Part shown: in pieces, positions 10,601 through 19,600 of the stretch | Layout: the number at the start of each line of letters is the position of its first letter | Numbering within the stretch: position 1 is the stretch's first letter | Assembly (NCBI GenBank): GCA_026770575.1 | Contig: MU657230.1 | Span: 123,894-146,434 of the forward strand | Length of the DNA: 22,541 nt | Origin: Pelagophyceae sp. CCMP2097 | Taxonomy: Eukaryota > Sar > Pelagophyceae | Reading direction: 5' to 3' | Position numbers and translations under genes: made by a program | The notes under the pieces: model-generated | Seen by the model: only the letters and a program-made list of their open reading frames with translations | Databases searched by the model: none | Told to the model about the DNA's origin: nothing

Positions 10601-13600
10601 ATGTGAGGCCCTTTTTGACCCCGTGGCAACGTCGAGGGTCCCGTCTGACAAGGTATCCTGTGTCAAGGGCCCCGTGGCAAGCTTTGATGCTTGTCACGTC
10701 CTGCGACAAGGTGACTTGTGGGTCCCTGGCACCGTCTCCGCAACTTCCCGTGAAAGATCCCCGTGCAAAGGTCCCGTGGCAACGTCCCCGTGCAAAGGTC
10801 GCGGTGCCAATGTCTCCTCCCTTTCGAAAAAGGCCCTATTGACGCGCAAAGGGGTCATATTGACGACGTCGCGGTGGCAAAGGTCTAGGTGGCAAAGTTC
10901 CAGCGGCCAAGAAAGGCTCCCGTGAATGGGTCGCTCTGACAAGGTGCCCGTAAATCCATCTCTTTGAAGAGGTCGCCGTAAATCTCTTTGAAAAGGTCGC
11001 TCTGGACTCGGCTCCCGCGACGCAGGTCCCCGTGGCAAGGTTCCCGTGGCGACGTCCCCGTGGCAAGGTGCCCTAGACAGAGCTCCCTCTGGCAGAGTTC
11101 GCAGCGGCACCGTGGCAAAAAGGGTCCCGCTCCGCGTTTTCCAAATTCGGGCACGGCATTGGCGCGGCCGAAATGTTCAGCACGCAGCGATTCTCCAGCA
11201 CCGGGATCGATGTCGGCTCGAGGCGGTTCCGGCAGTCGCCCAAACCCAAACGGCCGCCCGCGCCTAGATCAAGCCGCAGAACGGGGCTTGGAACCAGAGT
11301 CAAAAGCATCCCGGAAACCCGGCAACTCCCCAATTGGCCCCCGGCAACCCCGCAACGCCGCCCGTCCGGACGCACCGTGCCCCCACGCGAAGACGTTGTT
11401 CGGCCCGAGTGCGAGCGTGTGGAGAGCGCCGCACGAAATTTGGCGAACCACGATTCCTAGAGACGGCGTGGTCCGCGGCGGTGGATGGGACGGCCCTCCA
11501 AACGTCGCCCAGGACGAGGACCCTCTCAAAGGGACAAAGTCAAAGGGACAAAGACTTGCGGCCTTCAAAAGAGACCGACAGGCCCTCTGCAGGGCCGTCG
11601 TCGAGGACCGCCGTCGAGGCCGTCTTCGCGTCTCGAGCGCCGTCGAAACGGCCCGTCGAAACGAACATGGTCTCATTTCGAGGACCGTCTTCGGAATCGT
11701 CCTCGGGGCCATTCCAAGGTCTCAAGGCCGTCTCTTCGGACCGTCTCGAGGTTCGATTCCTCGGGTCGAAAACCACGCGTTTGAACAGACCGTGAAACGG
11801 GCCTCGACTTTGGCCGTCAAGGGACCTTTCGCCAAAGCTCCAGAGGGGCCACAAGCCAACAAGGGCAGCACCACCGAACCATGCTCTGCCCAAGCTCCCC
11901 ATCCTCCGGACCGCCCAAGTCTCGAGAGGGAGGCCGAACATTCTCGACTTGTGGAGAGAGATACCAAGAGGGCCGCAGAAGGGAAGGCCAAAGGGCCCGC
12001 AACGAGGGATCCGCAACGAGGTTGCACGTCGGCGAGGGGCCCTCGAGGAACCTCGGATAGGGGCCGTCGACCGGGCCTCTCGAGACGAACTTTTGAGAGC
12101 GAACTTTTGAGAGAGACCCTCTCGAACAACGCTCGAGACGGGGCTGTAGAGAGAGTTGCCGTCTCGGGATGGCCGTCTCGGGGCCGCTGTCGAGAGCTGT
12201 CGATCGGCGCCGTCGAGATGGGCCGTCGTCTCGGGACCGCCTCGATTGGACCGCCGGAGCTGCATCTCGCTCTCTCGAAGCTGCATCTCGCTCTCTCGAA
12301 GGCCGTCTCGGGGGCCGTCTCGAGAGGCCGTCTCGAGGGACCCTCGAGATGGGCCATCTCAACGTCGTCGAGGCGGACCCTCTTCAGGACCGTCGCAAGA
12401 GCAGCCTCGAGAGGCCGTCTCGAGGACCGCCAAGAAGGCCGTCTCGTCTTGAGTTTGTCTCGAGGACGCCTCGAGGCCGCCTCGTGGCCCATCGAGAGGA
12501 CCGCCGAGCGGGACCGCCTCGAGGGCCGTCTCGAGGCCGCCTTGGGGCCGTCTCTTCGGACCGTCGTCGAGGACCGGCTCGAGGGACCGGCTCGAGCGTC
12601 GTCTCTTCGGACCGTCTCGAGGGCAGTTTCAAGGACAGTCTCTTCGGGTGGTTGATTCGGGTCGTTGATTCGGATCGTCTCTTTGTCTCGTGGCCGCCTT
12701 GGGGCCGTCTCGGGGCCGTCTCGGGACGGTGGAGAGGGCCTTTTGGGCCGTTCCGAGGAGCCGCCTCGATTCGATTCGATGCGGTAAGCAAGGCAGCCTA
12801 GCGCCCAAAGCGCGCCCTTCTCGAGAGCAGATCAGTCGCCACTTGCCGCCCGCGTTTCGGCGCATCGAATGGGACCCCTCCTGCGTCCAAAACCCGATGC
12901 GAGATGCCAGAGTCCGCCGTCGACCTTGGCCTCGAACTATCTCGGGCAAAGTCGGCGAGACGCACCTGAGAGTTTGGAGACCATCGTCGGCGCCGGGAAG
13001 TAATGCTTCTCTGCCGGAGAAGCGCCGAGCCGCTCGACGCCGCCGAGGCCGAGACGACCCGCGTCGCCGTGGCCCCAGCAAAAGACGACGCCCGCGCGCG
13101 TCAAAGCAGCGGTATGTGCTTCGCCGCACGAAACGAAGGCGACAGCAGCGTCTTGGGCTTGTTCAAAGAACGTCAACAGCTCTGGCAGTGGCCGTTTCTT
13201 GGAGTCGGAGAGCCCGAGCTGGCCGCATAGGTTATGCCCTAGAAGAGCGATGGCCGGGCGTCACAGGGAGGTTGCGGGGACCTTGCCGCGCGAGTCTGAA
13301 CAGGGAGGTTGCGGGGACCTTGCCACCGGGATGCTCCTCAAAAGGACCTCGTCGCCACGGGACTCCGCCACAGGAGCAGGGGCGGGTTCGGCTTCGCCCT
13401 CAAGTCCCGCGGGTCCGGTTTGCCGGGTTCGCGCGGTTGGGCCTTCCCCGTCTTTGACCGGGTTTGGCCGTGGCCCGGACCCGACCCGAGAAGACGGGGT
13501 TCGACACAACCGCGACCCTTTGAGTTTGGCACACATTGCTCTCCAGACAGGCCCCTCCGAGGCCTCTTTGGCGGTCCTCTGCGCGGTCACTTGCGTCGGC

Positions 13601-16600
13601 CTCTTTGAAGGGCCCTATCAAGCCCCCACGCAGGGTTCCTCGCCAGAGACGCGCGTTCGGGCCCTCGCGGGGTCCCTTCGTTCCTCGAAAAGGGATGCCA
13701 TATGGTTTGAGAGAGGGCCCGTCCTTCGCGACCGTCCGAGGGCCCGCCCAGGAGACGCCGCGTCGAGGCCGCAGTCGAGGGGCCGGCAGCCGAGTGGCCG
13801 TCTGCAGGGACCTTCCGAGGGACCCTACGCGGGACTGCCGCAAAGGGGCCATCCGAGGGACTGTCGAGGGACCGTCTGCAGGGACCACGGGGCCGTTCTT
13901 AGAGGACCCGCGTTTTCGTCTTTGAGATGGCTCAAGAGACCGCCCAAGGAAGTGTCCAAAAGGACTGCCCAAGCTCCGGGACTGTCAAAAGTTTCGAAGG
14001 GGCGTCAAAAAGAACCGTCAGAGGACCGTCGAGTGCCGGAAAAGACTTCTTGGACTGTACAAGCCTTCTTGGACTGTCCAAGCCTTCTCGGACTGTACAA
14101 GCCTTCTTGGAAGTCTCGTTCAAGAAACCATCCAAAGGGCTTTCAAGGGACCCTCGTAGGATCCCTGAAAGGGTCCCTCGGAGGCGTCGTCCACAAAGCC
14201 GAAACGGACCTTTACGAGCCGTTGAGGGTTGTCTCTGGACCGTCTACGGTCCCGTCTTTCGGACTGCACTGGGGCCGTCAAGGGGCCGCAAAGAGGGGGC
14301 GTCAAAGGGTCAGACGGGCCCTCGAAGGAAGCGTCAGGGGCCCTCGAATGGGCCAATGGTGTGTACGGCAAGAGGCCCTGCGGCGACGTGGCCCCGTCGA
14401 GAGGCCTCTTCTTCGGGTTCAAGCGCGGGCCGCCCTTTGTTCCGGGGTGGCATTCTTTAAAAGTGTCATTTTCACACAAAAAACGTTCGGGGACGCGGCA
14501 AAATGACCCCAGCTAAAGACGTCTCCGCCCCGCGTCACCGCGCAGGCGTGGGCCGCGCCGGCGGAGACGCGGATGGCTTCCTCGCCGTTTAAAGAGTGGA
14601 TGAAGCTCGGCTCCACGAACCCGTCTTCATCCCTGCCTTGCTTTCCAGACGCGTCGGCTCCTGTGCCGCCCCCACCCCAGACCAAAACCTCGTGGTCCGC
14701 CGTGACGGCGAAGCATAAAGAGTCGCCGTTTGTAGAGACCTAGCCAAAGTCCGTCTGCGTTCGCGTCCAAGAGCCTGCCCAACAAGATTTTAATTGGGTC
14801 TTCTAAATGCCTTATTGAGATATTGAACTCAAGTGGATTGCCGACTTGAAGCCGGGGTCGGCAAAGGACCGTCTCGACAAGGGCCCCTTTGAAAACGGCC
14901 AGAGCGCCCCGCAATGCACCCAGAGGTGCGAGGTCCGGCAGGGATCGAGGCAGGGACAGGGTGTTCGAAAGAGGCGAAAAGGTGGAATTCGTGCCTAACC
15001 CAAAGGGTCGCGGCTTTGTCTAGCCCCCAAACCCGTCTGGGAAAGGGCCGGGTCAAGGGCCAAAGGCCAGACCCACTCAAAGACGGGCAAGGCCAAAACG
15101 CCGCACACCCGGCAAATCCGACCTACGGGTTGAAGGGCAAACCCAAACTCGTCGCTGCTCCTATCTCCGGCTCCTCGAGACAGCCCCTCGAGACAGCCCC
15201 TCGAGACAGCCCCTCGAGACGGCCCCTCGAGACGGCCCCTCGAGACGGCCCCTCGAGACGGCCACTCGAAACGACGCCTTGGGACGCCCCTCTGGAGAGG
15301 CTCAGACGGTCCCTCGCACGGTCGCTTGAGCGGTCATTTGGACAGTTCCTTTGAGGGTCCCTCGACGAGCCCTCTGTGACGGTCGCTTTGGGGAGGAGGT
15401 GCTGGGCAACGCCCAACGGCTTGTGTGCCAATTTCGTGGTTGCCGCAAATCTAGCCGACTCGTAGTTCCCTTTTCGGTGGATTTTGGGGGAATTCAAAAT
15501 TTTTAGAGAGCGCTTCTGAACATTTGGACTGCATATTCGTGGATGTCAGAGGAAGTTGAGAGTTCAACGTTTCCGCAAGAACTTTGAATTTTTTGCGAAA
15601 AATACGAAATTGTTCGCCGAGTTCGTCGGAAGCTATGCCAAACAACGGCTAGAGGGTGAGACGGGTGGCCCCCTAGATGGCGGACCGGGGCCGCCGCCTC
15701 AACGCCTCCAGCGTCGACCGCGGCGTGGTGGATGTCAGGCCCCCTTGCCAGAATGATAGTAGTATGAGAAAAAAATGCCATCTTTGTGCACTCGCCGCGC
15801 GATGAGTTTACGGCCAATGACGATGAAAATTGGCTTGTGGGTTGTCTCTCGGCGAGCTCTTCCGGCACGCGGAATCTTGGCGCCAACGGCGACCTTTTTA
15901 TTTTTTACAACTTTCAGTTTCACCCCCTAGCTTTGATAAGGCCCCCGTAGGGGCGCACCCCAGGGATTTGTTGGTCTCTACCTCTTGTCCTCCTGGGGAA
16001 GTGTTCGCCGAAAAGAATCGCTGAAAATGACGTCGAAATCGAATTCTGGCACGGTCCGATTTTTTTAGCCGTCAAAACGGCCATTTTTATTTAGTGTTAG
16101 GGTTAGGGCAATATTGAGTTTTTTTTATAAAAACGTAACCCCAACCCTAATCCTAACTCTAACCCATAACTTTTTAAAAAAAATGACCGTTTTGAGATTC
16201 ATGACGCCACCTCGCGCGTTCGACGCGCGCTGAAGCGGCGAGTCCGAAAACGCTCCTCTTCGCGCGATTCGCGAAAGGTGCCTTTTCAGCGATAAACGGC
16301 TCTTTGAACTTTTGGCAGGGGGTCAAACTCGAACATTTATCTCAGCTTGTAAGGACTCTTTAGAGCACCGGACCGCGGAGGATTAGGCACCCATACGTGG
16401 CGGACCTTGGAGGGTTAGGGTTCGTGGCGGTTCTGGAAAACGGACCGAGCCAGAATTCGATTTCGACGTCATTTTTCAGCGACTCTGTTCAGCGACTGAC
16501 ATGATCGGGAACGGAGATATCTCCTATCCTGTTGATAGGAAGAGCAAAAGGGATATCGCGTCCCAGTGCTCTGGTCCGCTGGAGACTGGGTATATAAAGA

Positions 16601-19600
16601 GTCGCGACATGCTCCTATATACCCGCGGCACCCCATCTAAGTGAAACGTAGCTAGTTGCCGGGAATTCCTTTCAATCGTATCGTGCCACGCGGGGGCTTG
16701 AGATTACGATGGGAACATTCCCGGGCAAGTAGTCTTAATCGTGCACCCGCCGGGACTCGAACCCGCGACCATCGGTGCTACGTCCCACCCGAAAGGGGGC
16801 CGATCAGAGTAACGTAAGGCCCGTAACCGGAGATAACTCCTATCCTGTTGATAGGAAGAGCAAAAGGGATATCGCGTCCCAGTGCTCTGGTCCGCTGGAG
16901 ACTGGGTATATAAAGAGTCACGACATGCTCCTATATACCCACGGGGAAGCCACACAGTGCTTAGATGGTAGTAGGCTCTCGGCCCCTGCGGGGCCCTATG
17001 CAAACCCGACCCGCGGGTTGAAGGGCAAACCCGAAGCCGTCGCTGCTCCTGTCCCGAGGTCCCCGCGGCAAGGTCCCAAGACAAGGTCCCCGTGGCAAGT
17101 TCCCGGGACGAGGCCCCTCTGGCAAGGTCCCGTGACCCTGGCTCTGCGACAAGGACCCTGGGTAAGTTTCGTGGCACGGTCACGTGACGCCGTGGTCCCT
17201 GTGAGACGGTCCCTGTGTCACGGTGCCTGTGACAGGGTCCCTGTGACGACGTCCCCGCGCCCTTTTGGCAAGGACCCTGTGACGACGTCCCGTGGCACGG
17301 TCCATCCCAGAGGTCCCTGTGAGGCAAAGCTTGTGAGACGATGTCATTGTGAGATAAGTTTCCATTGTGAGACGAGGTCCCTGAGACATGATCCCATCCA
17401 ATGTCCCACGCGGCTCCCTCGGCAAGGTCCGACCGCGGAGCGGCCCATCCAGAGGGACTTTCCAGGGTGGCCATCCAGAGGGCCCAGGAGAGAGATTGGT
17501 TGCCCTCGAAAGGGCCCCCTCTGCCGTCGCAAAGGTCCGCGTCGGCCACCGTGTAGAGGGGCCGTTCTCGACGGGGCCTTGAAGAGAGGGGCCCTCCAGA
17601 AAGACTGCCGCCAGTAACCGCCTCGAGAGACCTTGTCTTGGGACCGTATTTTCTCGACGGGGACCGTATTTTCTCGACGGGGCCTTGAAGAGAGGGGCCG
17701 TATTTTCGGGGGGCCGGCAGGACGTCGCCTCGAGGAACCATCTCAAAGGGCCTTAAGAAGGAGCCTTGGATAGGGACCGTGAAGAAGGGACCGCCGTGTC
17801 TGCCGTCGAGACGGACCGTTTCGAGGAGCCGGAAGAGTGTGCGTCTCGATGGACCGTATATCGAGGAGCCGTGTAGAGGGACCGTCTCGAGGGACCCTCC
17901 AAAGCATCGGCATTGATCCCTGTGCCGTTGCGGGGGTCCGCTTCCGCATGGAGGGCCCGCCCAGAGGGGCCGTGTAGAGGGACCGTCCAGAGGGGTTGTC
18001 CAGAGGGACCTTCCAGAGGGACCTTCCAGAGGGACCTTCCAGAGGGACCGTCGAGAGGGACCGTCGAGAGAGGCTCTTCAGAGGGGCCGCACTGGGGGGC
18101 CGTCCTGAGGAACCGTCGACGAGGGGTCCCGAGGGGCCGTTCAAAGGGCCCGTTCAAAGGGTCCGTTTTAAGGGTCCGTTTAAAGGGCCGTTGCAGAGTG
18201 GCCACCTGCATGGGCCGTTGAGTGAGGTCGTCCATCGAGGCCGTCCAGAGGGGCCGTGGAGGATCGAACTTGCAAAGTGGTCTTCTTGCAGGGGCCGCTC
18301 ACTCTGACTTGCAGGGGCCCCTCGCTCTGAAACAGGCCCTTGGAAGTTCGCAAGTGACCTTGCATTCGGCCTTCCAAGTGGCCCTCCAAGGGGCCGAGGA
18401 TGGGGCCCCTCTTCAAGAGCCCCTGAAAGCGGCCGAAGCAAGCGACGCGCAAAGAGGCCGAAGCGGAGGTCCCGCCTTCCAAGCTCTTCAAGAACCCTTT
18501 TTGGGACCCCTTCTCAAGGAACCTTTCGACATTGGAAATCGACATTGGCGAGTTGCCCTCGATTCGTGGGGCCGTCTCTTCGCCACTTTCGCGGGCCGAG
18601 TCCATCTGGCCCCTTCTCGCAAGGCCCGTCTCCTCGGGTCCCGAAAAAGGTTGGGGGACATCTTGAGCAGCATGGAGAACATCTCGAGGCGGCCGGACGG
18701 CAATCCTCGAGGCAATCCGGAGGGCACTGAAGAAACTCGTGCGAGCTCGTCGGGTTTGCCGGGTGAGCGCGTTTCGGCCTTGCCCGTATACCCGCGGGTC
18801 TGTCCGTGGCCCGAACCCGGCCCTTTGAAGACGGTTTCGTCGCTCGACAAACCCGCGACCCTTTCTTTGGGTTTTGCATAGATTGAAAATCCGACGCGAC
18901 CCGAAGACACCATCCAGCAGTCCTGGCTGTACGACGCCGCCATCGGGTGTTTCACAGTCGGGCCCCTGCAAGGCCTCTTTGGCGGCCATTTGCACGCCCT
19001 CTGTGCGGTCGCTTGCAGGGTCCCTTTGAAGGGCCATTGAAGAGACCTCCGGACGTGCCCCTGACAGGCCACTTCGAATCGAATCGCACAGCTCCGGAAC
19101 CACACGCCTTTCGAGCAGCGGGATCGGGCCCTCCAAAAGGCGCCCACGGCGCGGATCGAGCCTCGGGAGCCACGGTCCAGGGGCCGTCTCGAGTGACCGT
19201 CTCGCGTGGTCGTCTCGAAGGGCCGTTTGAAGGCACCGTTTCGAGGGGCCCTTTGAGGGGCCGGCGAAAGGGGCCTTCTTGAGGAACCGGCTCGAGAGGC
19301 CGTCCAAAGGCGCCGTTTCGAGGCGTCGTCTCAAAGGGCCGTCGTGAGGGGTCTACTCGAGGGGCCGTCCAAAGGCGCCGTTTCAAGGGGCCTTCTCATG
19401 GTATTATTTCGAGGCACCGTCTCATGCGCTGACTCGAGCGGCCGTCTTGAGGCACCGTTTCGAAGGGGCCCCTCAAGGGGCCCTTTCGAGGAGCCGTCCA
19501 AAGGCGCCGTTTCGAGGGGCCTTTTCGAGGGGCCGTCTCGAGTGGCCGCCTCGAAGGACCGTCTAAAGGGACCGTTTCGAGTGGCCCTCTCGAGGGGCCG

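Larger units (their letters stand above)
15931..17001. mobile_element. Inverted-repeat element Z, copy 2 (intron 3), with internal insertions
   Basis: The left end CTTTGATAAGGCCCCCGTAG and right end GGCCCCTGCGGGGCCCTATG match copy 1. The inverted arms TCGAAATCGAATTCTGGCAC lie at 16004-16058 and, reversed, at 16441-16499. The right-end block GTGCTTAGATGGTAGTAGGC (about 16957) matches 7491-7510. Compared with copy 1 it is about 590 bp longer, holding the telomere-like arms and the 117-bp direct repeats. Confidence 0.7.

Noticed and set aside
10988..12655. 555-codon plus-strand open frame
   Set aside because: It covers exons 6-7 in antisense and then the CGTCTCGAG array of intron 5. The peptide is translated repeat (Arg-Gly-Arg-Leu-Glu monotony).
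15735..15923. Small ribosomal protein (bS16-like) gene
   Set aside because: The run of basic residues, IVI and KDG followed by aromatic residues faintly recalls bS16, but the spacing is off by several residues in two places and there is no start context. Not assigned.
16741..16813. Functional tRNA gene
   Set aside because: Only the T arm and 3' end are tRNA-like. The 5' acceptor strand, D arm and a loop with U33 are missing, so it was kept only as a tRNA-like fragment.
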